The translations under genes were made by a program, and so were the position numbers. Below the pieces are notes generated by a model. The model was not told the origin of the DNA. It ran no database searches and was given only the letters and a program-made list of their open reading frames with translations. Below, piece by piece: positions 32,641-44,300 of a stretch of DNA of 64,000 bases. Each line of letters starts with the position of its first letter. Positions within the stretch are counted from its first letter, which is position 1. The DNA lies in contig NW_026570362.1 in assembly GCF_019649055.1 (NCBI RefSeq), forward strand, positions 244,740 to 308,739. The letters run 5' to 3'. This DNA is from Paramacrobiotus metropolitanus. Its lineage: Eukaryota; Tardigrada; Eutardigrada; Parachela; Macrobiotidae.

Positions 32641-34987
32641 AAGTGGTAAGTAGTTGCATAAAAATAAAAAATTCTAGCATATAACAAGCATAAATGCTAT
32701 CGTGTCTACAGGTTCCAGGCAACTTCCAGCTCGGAGCTCCAGAATAAGAATCGAACATCATTTCTGGATAAAATCTTAAAAAATTGTTGGCCTTCCTCAG
32801 ATTCCTCTTACATTTGTTCTAAATAAACAAAAAGATCAAAAAAAGCCCAAAAACAGAGAAGACAAAGTCACAACGATGATAGATTCTGCAAGCGAGCTGG
32901 CGGACCGGAAGGGAGTTTAAAAATGTAGCTATCGACGTGGGGGTGGCTGCAACATACGCAACTGTCGTGAGCGACGATCGCAAAACTGATCGCAACTCAA
33001 AAGCAGTTATCGTGACTACAACTTTTCGCTGAAAAATAAAATTTTACCTTTATTTCTGGATAAAAATCCCGTAAAATGACTAACCTTCCTTTAACCTGAA
33101 AAGGAAGAAAAAGGAGTGAAACCATAGAACACAACTCGAGCCAACAGTGAGCCAGCAGCACTGACTTGTGAGTGCAGATCGGAAGAAAAATTTAAGAATG
33201 TAGCTGTCAGCTGGGGGCGGTCGCGTGGGCTGGTTGCCTGGCTGACGCAGTGGCCGGGGACCAATCGCCATCGAGCAGGCGCGCATGAGTCACGCCAGTA
33301 ATGGTCGACTTGACGATTGGGGTGCAGCGGCACAGCACAGTGTGCGTGAACCAACGTGAACACGATATGGTTTTTTCTGTGGTGCAATATTACAGCCAGC
33401 GTTGGACGCAGGATCGATGGCGAAGAGAGTTATGCCATAGTTTTTCACACAGCGCACTCGTGTTGTTTTCCTGCTGGTTGAAGCCTGGTTCTAATTGGAT
33501 TTCACGCCATTATCCTGGGAACCTTAAATTTGCGGATTGAATTTATGAATTTATGATTGATCATTCATATCTTGATGTTGTTTATGTATGCAGGTAAGAA
33601 AATCTGCTCCAACTGACGGAAATATCTCGAACGAGGTTTTCATGTTGTTCTTCCGTTTTTCTTGTTTGTCGCTTACGTAATACACGGTAACTTGGCCATT
33701 CTGTCAACAAGCTCCAGATTTGTTTTCTTCGGACTTTTTCAACGTGTTTCGGGGTTTTGAACATTGTACGTTGCAGGTTTTGATTATTTTTCGACATGAC
33801 TTGTGAGGTTTCAGTTAGATTGGTTCGTAAGAATGATTAGAACTGCAGCTAATTATCAGCTGAAGAAGATTCGGGAATTTCGCTGTAGATTACACTCGAA
33901 TTCGAGTGTTGATGCAGCGACCTGTAGAACGCTTTGAAAAACTTTTTTACGTTCATCTCCCTTTTGTACAATATTTTAATTTTACAAATTTTGCTGTATT
34001 TTATTAATTTATGCAAAACTAATCGACACAGGATTCTTAATTGGTCAGCCGTTGGTGTTAACATGAAGCTAATGATTAATAATAACATTTTTTTTTGATT
34101 TTCGAATTTTATTTACAATTTACTGATTTAATCTGATCGTTTTCTAGGAGATTCTGGTTAATAGATTATTTTCCTTAATTATTTCTTTTCAGTGAATTTG
34201 TCTGTGTCGAAACTGGAAACCGTTAACAGCTTATAATTGTCTAATAATATTAATATTATTTTTCTGTTTGGAATTTATTTGTTTGGCAAATTTTTTCAGT
34301 CGTTTTTCGAAATCTGACGGTTAAAGATTGTGTTATTTTCGTTAAATTACTGACCAGTTACTGAGTACTTCGATAAATTCGTTTATTGCCAGATTTTGGG
34401 GAGTTTAGGATTCGAACACCGTGCATAATTAAATCCAAGTAACAATTCAAAAGTGAAGACAGGTTCGCAACGGCTGGAAGTGCTATGTGGTATTTTCATT
34501 GCTTATATTTCATTATCGTGTTTACCGTTATTCGTAAAATTAATGTAAAAAAAATGCGCTAACGCTGTCTAGCTGTATGAGCCACATATATTGGAATTTC
34601 TAGTGCCAATTTTTTTTAAAATGAACTCAGGATCGTGAAAACGCTGTGTTGCCATTTTGTTGAAGTACTTCGTTGATAGTACTCGAGGTTCTTTCGAATT
34701 CAGATTCTGGTTCTTTTCTAAATTTTCTCAAAGCATCTTTTGTACAAGTGCACCGTCGCTAAATTCACACAAAAACTTTGCTCAGGAAAATTATTTTAGT
34801 ATACTGTATGCAGTAATTAAGATTTAAGACTTAAGTAAAAGTATAAAAAAATTGAAATATTAAAATAAAGAAATATAAATAAAATATTACAGAAAACTCC
34901 TGTGTTAAAAAAATTTGTAATCTTGTATATGTATCATCTTGAAGCGTTTTGTTGACGTCGGCATGTTTCGCAGGATGACAGTGGAGT
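32641..34987. other. Intergenic, no gene recognised
   Basis: Very AT-rich from about 33.5 kb onward. It contains a diverged 293-bp direct duplication at the left, and presumably the promoter and any upstream exon of the CTDSPL2-like gene at the right. No convincing coding sequence. Confidence 0.4.
32755..33340. repeat. Diverged direct duplication of about 293 bp
   Basis: TTTCTGGATAAAATC...CCTTCCT near 32760 recurs as TTTCTGGATAAAAATC...CCTTCCT near 33053. GGAAGGGAGTTTAAAAATGT (32911) recurs as GGAAGAAAAATTTAAGAATGT (about 33181), followed in both by AGCT-A/GTC-GACGTGGGGG-like sequence. The two halves are in the same orientation. Confidence 0.5.
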
Positions 34988-35045
34988 TTGCACTTCCCAG
35001 TCGAATCTTTGTTTATTAAATTCCGCGGCAATCGACTCCTCAAAT

Positions 35046-38000
35046 ATGGCCGCGTGTTCGCAATCCCGCAGCGGCGGCGGCACCCGCCACACCACGGCGC
35101 GCCTCGTGGCGTCCCTCCCGGAACGTCGCCAACTGCGGCCGCGCCGCACGCATCCCGCCCCGGTCTCCCGGGGCCCCCTCCGGCGTCCCGTGGCGGTGGG
35201 GAAGACCCGCCGGCGACGCCACACCACCACCCCGCGCCAGATCCCGGCGCGCTCCAAACCGGAGCCCCGGCGGACGGGCTGCGTGCCCACGGGGGTCCGG
35301 AACCGGCCGACGGTCAATCACAACTACCTCCTGCGGTCGCGCTCCCCCACCGACGCCCGATTGCTCGGGACGGGGGTGGCGGAGCCCGGGAGTGTGCGGG
35401 GCTGACGTTCCCGCCCAAGCGCACCTCCACGTCCAGTCGCGGTGAGAAAACACTGCCGGAAACCCTCGCCAGGGTCGACAGCGTGATAAATTGCCCTTTT
35501 TGCAGATAGTGGCATCGATTCGGCCACCGGGACGTCGGACTCGGAGGATTCCAATGCCAGCGGCTCGGAGATGTCGGTGGCCGTGTCGCGGAGCATTCCC
35601 ACGGCGGAGAGTGTCCTGGCGCCGTTGTCGACGGGGAATGAGGTGCCGGTGGTCAGTTCGGAGCCACAAAACAATCCTGATACAGGTACGGACTACAGTT
35701 TAAGTACTTGTTTAATCATCTCATCAGTTTTAGGATAGAAAAATACCCAGATTTCCAAATTTAAAGAGCATTAAATAAGAAATTAATTAAATTAATGTTG
35801 TGCTGACATTTGCTGCCGCTTGATTCATTTTTCAACGCTTTTTACTTTGTTTCCATTGCCTAATAAACGAATGACTAATACAGTTAACGAATAATCTGAT
35901 AGTCACTTTGAAAGAAAAATTAGTGGGTTCGAAAATAGTTATTTATCTACAGTAGAAAATTAGGACAGAGAAAGATTAAAAGCATTAAAAATGATTTTTA
36001 ATAAATTGTAGTAAATGCAATTAATTCTTAACAAAACTAAAACTTACCGGTCTTACCCTATCTTATTTTATGGGGAAAAAACAGTAGGATGTTTTTATAG
36101 GGTTTATTTTTACTTGTTTGTAACGGTTAACGCCGTTTCTAATTATAATGAAAAATAGTTCACAATTTCGAAATTTCAGTATCGACCACTGCGCTCTTCA
36201 CACAGAACCATACGAACGAATAACTGAGAAGAGTCACTGTTCTACAATTTTGTCGATACCCATACGCAGTGATGGTTAATACTTTTTGAAAATCCCATGT
36301 AAAGACTTTAAAATCTAAATAAATGCAGCCTCACGAAATTTTTACCACTAAGATTTACTGCATAAATCGCGAATTATAATACAAACAAAAATTTTGTTTA
36401 CCACACAAACATACTGCTTTATGTTGAAACAATTATTTTCAAACTCTTGTTGACTGACAAGATTATTGCCGAGTTTCTACGCGTCAGTTCACCTAACAAA
36501 AAGAAGGAAGTTTTGTCAGTATGCAGTTGAACTGTTTGGCAACGAATGTATTCAACGTTCTTTTACACAGGCTTCGCTGATGCTGGTTTTTGCGAGGAGA
36601 CTCCGGAAGAACCTACCGCAACCGGAAGTCCATCCAAACGACCGCTCACCCCGACATCCGACAACTGTCCCCCCGCGGCGGATGCCCCGCCCGCCACCGC
36701 CGACTGTCACGTCAGCCACACCCTGCTGTGCGGCAGCGCGGAGCGCGAGGACATCCCGCAGTTCCTGCAGGACATCGACGACGTCATCAGCGCCGACAAC
36801 AGCCAGGCGGACGAGTCGCACGTGTCCAGCAACGGCCTGCCGGATCTGCACTGCCACAGCGTCCTCAACGACTCCACGGCCACCATCAGCCAGGAGATTG
36901 TCCTGCAGCAGGAGCGCTCCACGCTCAGTGCCGACGCCGGCGGCGGGATGACGTTTACGACGCAGAAGATCACCACGACGTACCTGTATACGGCGTCCGC
37001 CGGCGAACTGGAATTTGTGTAAGTTTTCAGTGGAAAATATATGTTTTCGTTCACAAACGGATTAGCCATAAAGAAATGGTGATTATAAGCTATTTCTGGT
37101 AAAAATTATAATAATTTTTTAACCCGGCGGTCACTTGAGTAACTAAATGGTGCAGTAATTGAAAAGCAAATTAATTAATGAAATAATAGAGGTGAAAAGC
37201 AAATTAATTAATGAAATAATAGAGGAATTAATTTACTCAAAAAATTACAGAAATATAGTAGTAATTAATAACTAATGAAATTGGCGAATTAGCACAGTAA
37301 CTGAGAACTCAAGAAATTATAGAAATATGGTAGTGATTAATAACTAATAAAATTAGCGAGATAAAAGAGTAACATTTAATAATTCAAATAATTACAGAAA
37401 TAATATTAATTAGTAATCTAGTTATTTAGCAAAATAATGCAATGGTCATTTAGTGCAGTAGCTAGCAAATTGTGGCAGTTATTAACGAATAAATTTGGTC
37501 AGCCAAAGCACTTCGAACACATAATACCGATTGGATTAATTATAAACTGCATGAGTTAACGGAAAACCGTGGAAAGTAAAAACAAATGTTTTTCTGCTTG
37601 CAGAACGGAGATTTTCCGCACCGTGCAGCGTTTGTCGCCGGCCGTCCGAACGCCGGGTCTGCTCCCTCCAAAGACACGATCCTGTCCCAAATTCACACTG
37701 ATTCTGGATTTGGTAAGCTTAGAAAAAGTTGTTGGTTATATTTGTCGCAGCAGTCAATACTGGAATTAAAATGTTACAGTATCCTAGTATTAGTTTTTTA
37801 ATTTATGAGTGTAATTGTGATAATGAATTGCGACGCTTGACAGGATGAAACGCTGGTGCACTGCTTCACGAACGACCCGCCGGCCAAGTACGACCACCAC
37901 TTTACGGTGCGCGTGCCGGATCTGTCGGGCGGCAGCGGGGAGAACCCGGAGCTGGCGGTCTTCGCCCGACTGCGGCCGTTTGTGAAGGAATTCCTGACGC

Positions 38001-39579
38001 GCATGGCGCGCCGCTTCGAGGTGGTCGTCTTCACCGCCTCCATGAAGAGCTACTCCTCCAAGATGCTGGACTTGCTGGACCCCGATGGATCTCTTATCAA
38101 GTATGCCACCCCAACACTGAACGACTTCCGGTTTATCCAATCATAGAACTGAAATTAAGAGAACTGCGAAACTAAAATAAATGTGTAATCCCTACCAAAC
38201 AGTACTCCGGTCTTATTGGCGTTCTTGAGGCGCGTGGCATCGAGGCTGTACACTGTAGTAACGAGTTCTCACTGTTAGATCTCTACGTTTTTCTCAAATT
38301 AAAAATAATTGTGCATTTAATTATTTTTTAATTGCTGAAGAATTTTTAATTCATTCTTTTGAATAATCTTTTATTAGTTTTAATTTTTGTGCAGATTTAT
38401 TACTGATGTTAATTTTGCTTGTTTGGATTTTTTGAAAAACGTTAAAGAATTTAATTGCTACTTTTTTTATTGGTTTTAGTTTACTTATGAAGATTCATTA
38501 TAAATATCAATTTACTAGTGTCGTTTATTTTTCCAGTTTTGAATTGAATAATTTAATAATTGTTTGTGTGCAGATACCGGTTCTACCGTGACCACTGCAT
38601 CCCCGTGGGCTGCTCCTTCGTGAAGGATCTGTCCATTTTCGCGCGGGACCTGTCCAAGATGATCATCGTCGACAACCAGATCGCCTCCTTCGCCTTCCAG
38701 ATCGAGAACGGCATCCCCATCCGCAGCTGGATCGGCGACGATGACGACCGGGAGTTGTTGGCGCTGGCCGACTTCCTCGAAGCCATCGCCGATGACGAGG
38801 TACAGTCGGTAGAAAAACTTGGAATGCGCGTAATATATTAATGATAAGCAGAATGGGTAGCCAATAAGCTGACATAATTACCGTGTGATCGTAGTGTAGT
38901 GAGTACTTATGACCTTTGTTGGCCATTTCAATGAGATCGGAGGTTCACTTGTTTTCCGTGGTGATCGCAGTTAATGGTACCGTATGGGTAGAATTGGTAT
39001 TTTTGTAATTCCAAGTTATGTTATTTTCAAAAAATTGTGCCAAAGTGTGGATCATTCATCGGAAAAAAGCCAAAGGGGTGATTTTAATTAACGGTGTACG
39101 TCGGTAAAAGCATGCAAGGCTGTGGTAAACCCAAAAATTAATGAAACAAATAAAAAACATTTATTCATTTACTTACTTTATTTTAATCAATTTTCCTGTT
39201 TTATTAAATTTTTGGTTTTATTATTTTATACAGTTGAACTGCATTTTTAATGCAGTTTATAATGCATTTAATACGGTTAAGGCATAAGCAATATATTAAT
39301 AATAAATTAAAAAAGTCGGTACTTGCAGACTAGTGTTAAATCATTAAAAAGCATTAGTTTGACGACGATGCGCCGTTGGTGTAGGAAGTGGATGTGCGCA
39401 GCGTGATCCGGGAATCATTGAAAATCCACCGCCAACTGCAGAACCACGTGGACACCTACTACTCGCAGCACTACCCCAGCACTCCCGTCTGGACCATGTC
39501 CGCCCCGGCGTCGCCCGTCTTCTCCAGCTTCACACAGCCGCCGCCGCTGTGCGACACCATGGACACGACGGAATCTTGA
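35046..39579 (+). CDS. CTDSPL2-like: CTD small phosphatase-like protein (CTDSPL2 type)
   Basis: Exons: first exon ending at 35441 (start uncertain), 35506-35685, 36571-37018, 37604-37712, 37844-38100, 38574-38799 and 39385-39579. All junctions are GT-AG and the frame holds from the first junction to the stop (471 codons). The HAD-type active site DLDETLVHC spans the join of exons 4 and 5. Further conserved parts are ARLRPFVKEFL, FEVVVFTASMKSY, YRDHCIPVGCSFVKDLS, DLSKMIIVDN and NGIPIRSWIGD. This family removes phosphate from Ser/Thr, classically on the RNA polymerase II tail or on SMADs; the substrate here is unknown. The N-terminal half is low-complexity, Ser/Asp-rich and probably disordered, as in CTDSPL2. 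The frame joined to exon 2 has no ATG in exon 1. A good Kozak ATG at 35046 (AAATATGG) is in another frame, so an upstream exon or a missed base is implied. Confidence 0.85.
37161..37225. repeat. 33-bp tandem duplication in a CTDSPL2-like intron
   Basis: Two adjacent copies start GAAAAGCAAATTAATTAATG, in a very AT-rich intron between exons 3 and 4. They are nearly identical, so the duplication is recent. Confidence 0.7.
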
Positions 39580-41373
39580 CGAGTATTCCAAAGACGACAC
39601 ACCGACGATTATTCCCAGTATTAATTCAAACACAAAGCGGCAATTTTGGACGGAATTGTATGGAATTAAATAATATGGATGGAAGTGAGTGAAGGGGATG
39701 TGGATTGCTCGGGTGGACTGCCTCGGACCAGTATTACAACGGAAAAGCGGAAGGAAATACAGGAGATGGGATTTTATTTCGATTTATTCGGATGTTTCGC
39801 CTTCTTTTTCGCGTACGGTGTTTAAAGAGAGAGAGAGAGTTGTTTTAAAAAGCGGAGTTTTTGACTACAAAGTGTGTGTGTGCAGTTTTATTTCAGCGGA
39901 TTTATTGAGAAGTTTTTTCGTTTTCGGCTGCACCCCGGTTTTTTTGGGATATTTTATTTCGGAGAAGGGCCTTAAAATCAGCGGATTAATGGTGTTTGTG
40001 CTTATGTAGAGTTTTGGAGAATTATTGGTGTATTTTCGTGTCGTGTGGCGTTCTTTTCTTCTGTAAGTCTTTTTTTTTAGGTTTTAGCAGCCTGCGTTGG
40101 TGGCGGGTTGTTCGCTGTGGTTTTTGGTTTTACAGATTTTTAGTTTTCTTTTTTTGGCGATGTTTGACAATAGTTTCTCGCTGCCTGCTGGTTAATAATA
40201 CAGGGGAGTGATGGTTAGCGCGATGTTTGGTGTCGGCAGTAAATATTCGTGTTCGATGGAAAATGATTACCAGTTGCGTTATTCCCGCTAAATTTTGCCG
40301 TTTTTTATATTGTAAAATTCCGGTAATTATTACGGCTTGTCGATAATAATAATATTAACGGTTGTGTCGATCTTAAAGTCTAATTGCTTGATAATTTTAA
40401 AAGTTTCAGAACACAAAATTCTTTCAGAATAAAATGCTTACAAATAGCCTGCACTCCGCTCTACCGCAGTTTTTTTGTTTTTATTAATTAAAATTGCGAA
40501 TATAATGTCAGCGAATTTTACTCGATATTCCGGTGAATTTTGCTCGATATTACGTTGCTTTATTGCATTATTTTTAAAATACAAAAAACTAACGACAACG
40601 TTATCGGCAAAAACTGCATGAAGATTTGAGAAGTTCCAGACTGAATCATACATATTGATAACGTTAAATCGTTAATAAGCTACGATACTTCACGCTAAAT
40701 CTGAAGGCGTACGGAGCCCTTACACTACAATGCGCTCGGTCTGCCTAGGAAGTAATATCGTTGTCGCCTGATAAATGTGTAAGTTTTGTGAGCTTTTGCC
40801 AGTTTCGAAACTGCACTTCACAAATAAATACGTGACTATTCACACAAATCAGCGCCGGTTCTTTCGGTGAACGAAAATGACGACAATTTATTCCTTTTAC
40901 GCACTGTACATCAATCGCAACAATTAAGACTGCCAGATTATGCCATAGCTGCTCGCGCTTTCCCATATCAACAATCATTTTTGACTAGTCCCAATGCAGA
41001 CGAAAAAAACACATGAAAAAACATCCCCATCTCGCACCGGCTTCCCTTCACAGTGAGAATATAGTGGAATATAAATTCACCAATTAACTCCCAGTTAATT
41101 ACGCCAATTAACCGAAATTAATCAAATTTAAATCATCAAAATTATTCAGTTGATTCACTACTGAATAAAAAATCAACCAAAAAATTCCAGTTAATGAAAA
41201 TCAATTTAGGTAATTAATCCAAATCAATTAATCTAATTAATTTAAAATCATTCAGTTAATTTGTTATTATACAAAAAATCAACTAAATAAATCCAATTAA
41301 TTAAATCAATTAATCTAGGTAATTAATCCAAATAAACGGAATAAAAAATCAATTAATTATGGAAAATTCACAA
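39580..41373. other. Convergent 3' regions of CTDSPL2-like and NHE genes
   Basis: Begins with the 3' UTR of the phosphatase gene. A candidate polyadenylation signal AATAAA lies at 40428-40433. A short GAGAGAGAGAG run lies near 39830. From about 41090 to 41350 the sequence is a degenerate run of AATTAATC/CAATTAAT words, directly downstream of the NHE stop. No gene seen. Confidence 0.45.
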
Positions 41374-44300
41374 TTAAACGGGCAGATCTTTGGTGTCGAA
41401 GGGCGACGTCAACCCCGGCGTCACCCGCGGTTGGGTGGCCCGGTGCCCACTCCCACTGGAGCTCCCCGCCTCCTCGTCCATCCCGCGATTCTCCAACCCC
41501 CCGGGGGCGGTGTGGGGCGGCAGCGGCGTCCCGCCGTCCTCCTCCTCCAGCATCTCCTCCTCGTCCACCGTCGTCCGCCACCGTTCCTGCCCGAACTGCC
41601 GCGATGACGTCAGCAGGCGCGTCAACGGACTGCAGCAGTCGGGGCAGGTGTCCATTAGGGTCGGTCGCGAGTGGGTTAACAAGGGTTTGACGTAGCGGTC
41701 GTCGAAGGAGCGCCAGACACGCGCGGCCAACGTTTTCTCGCGGTGGGTGGACGACCGCCCCGGGAGGCTGCCGTAGGCTTGCGAGTCGGTGGAGTCCTCG
41801 GCGCCGTCTTTGAGGCGGGAGGGGGTGGTGGAGAGACGCCGCTCGGAGTCGTCGGCGACGCGCGAGGGAATGCGCAGGAAGTTGACGAGACGCGGGGCGG
41901 TCGCGCCGGCGGCGGTTACCTATGTACGGCATTTTGTATGAATTTGTTGGGAAGAAATTCCCAAAAGTCGAAGACATACAGATACACTGGACATAAAGTG
42001 CGTTAACCAACACGAATACAAGCAGAACAAAATTCCAAGTAACAAAAATACAAATAAAAAATTAAAAAAAAAACAAATAGTGATAATACAGTTTTAAGCA
42101 TTTCGAGGAAAAATGTTGGGAAAAATACTGATGAAAAAATTTAAAAACAATGCGAAGAATAACAAACAACTAAACAACGAAGTGATAACAATAAATCGGA
42201 AAAGCAAAAATAATGCGAAAACCTTCGAACAAAAAATCACATAAATAGGTAGGTAAAAGATTTACGACAAATTCGAGATGAAATCGTAATAAAAAGCTGA
42301 TAATAAACCGAGAATAATGTGAATAAACTACTACAATCAATGCATTACTAAATTACTAAAAGCAAGAAAAGTTACTAAAATTCATAGAGAGCTGTAGAGT
42401 CATGCAATTGGAAAGCAGTAAGACAAACTTCGATCAGAAAAGTAGCTATTTATTGTAATTAACTAAAAATTCCATACACACGAATATACAAGCCAAACGG
42501 GTAAATTAAAATCACTATATTACTTATAAAAAAATGATACAAATACAGAAACACTCACCGTGACAATGACAATGATGGATGTGGCGGTCAGAGTGGCCTG
42601 CCGGGCTGGTGTCACTGTGTTGCGAATGGCCAACGCGACTGCAAGGAAATAACGTTTATTTAATCATGGGATTAGTTTCCATAAAACCTGGATTCAAAAT
42701 AAAATCAATAAAAACCTCCTAACAAAAATATTGGTGGGTCAACTTTGTTTTCTAATTATTCAAGAATTCGACTGCTACGAGACGTAATAATGCAATTCTG
42801 GAGCAACAGCCACTTTACTACGATCAATCCACAAGGACCGCCAAATTACTGCGAAAATCATGAAAATGATGATGAAAAAATTGCAGGAAGCAACAGTCAC
42901 ACATTAATTGCAGGCTTTTGAAAGTAATAATTGCACAAGCAAGACAAAATCATACTGCGCTTCTGCGAATAATTTCAACCTATTAAACTAATAAAAATTA
43001 TTTCATTAAATATTCTGACAAAATTATTAAAAAAATAAAATTACTTAAAAAAACCACAACTCGTGAAATAAACAGCTTTTATATTATATTATTCAGGTAG
43101 CCCGTTTTGTTAAAATTGTAATCGTTTTCAGCAGTCAGTCCACTTCACTACGATCAATCCACTCGTAGAAACAGCGGCAAATTATTGCCGAATGTGTTTA
43201 AAATGAATTTCAAAGTCCAGATTTGAAAATGCAGGTAATTCCAGATTTCAAAATGCAACCCAGATTAATCCCTTAATCCAGATTTCAAAATGCAGATAAA
43301 TCTTCAAAACAATAAACTGAAAAAATTTTTTGACTACCCTCAGATAAATGATAATTACAAATCACAAAAATAGTGAGAAAACAAGAAAATTACTAGAATT
43401 AAATTCACTTATTATCATTAAAAATTATTTAATTTACTACTAATCGGAAAACAATTATTCTGTGAAGATTGCGAAGATGTTCTAGTGCAGTATTCTTACA
43501 CGACATGGCCCCGCGCAGTCCACTAAAGAAGATCATATGCTGGAAATTCAGCGGGATCTTGCGTTTCCGGCCGAGATTCAGCAGCGCCGAGAGCGGATAA
43601 ATATTGCACACTCTTCCTAAAATCACCGCCAGGAAGGCCACCAGGATAAAGGTCACGGAGAACCAGTGGTAGGGGAAGGTGAACATGGACACGCCGATGT
43701 AGCAGAAGATGAAGTTCTCCGCCAGGAAGCTCAGCAGTTCGAAGAAGAACTTGGAATGGTCCTGCGAGACTTTGGATAGATTGTTGTAGGTGTAGTGGGC
43801 TTGGCAGATGCCGCAGAATAACACCGCCACGATGCCGGTCAGGTTGGCCGCCTCGGCGATTAAAAAGCTGCTGTACGACATGATGACGAAGAGCGCCGTT
43901 TCCAGCAGCGGGAAATCGGCCAGACGCGTGAATTTGGTTAATAACGCCGTGGCGCAACCTGCAAATTCCGTAAAAATTAGAAGTTAATTTACAAAATTTA
44001 TTGGATTCTTACAAAAACTTATTTCAAGACAATTTTAGTACGAGCAAATTTATCTGACTATTAAAAGGCAAAAGCCAATAGAAGAAACCAAATTATTTAT
44101 AAAAAACTCACAAATTAACAAAACATATTTTTAAAAATTGCCGTAAATATTAATAATGATATTAATAAAAAATCCATTGGATTTACGTATTCAGAAAATT
44201 CGAAAAAAAATTGCAACGTAATTTCTTGACAAAAATATTGGTGAGTCAACTTCGCTTTCTAATTATTCAAGAAACTGCCAGCTATGTTGACGACCAGTCA

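Noticed and set aside
32405-32653. Frames repeating M-P-K-C
   Set aside because: Produced by the tandem units of the FB2 right arm; not a protein repeat under selection.
35040-35674. Minus-strand frames up to 209 codons
   Set aside because: GC-rich antisense to CTDSPL2-like exons 1-2, which splice cleanly into a known family.
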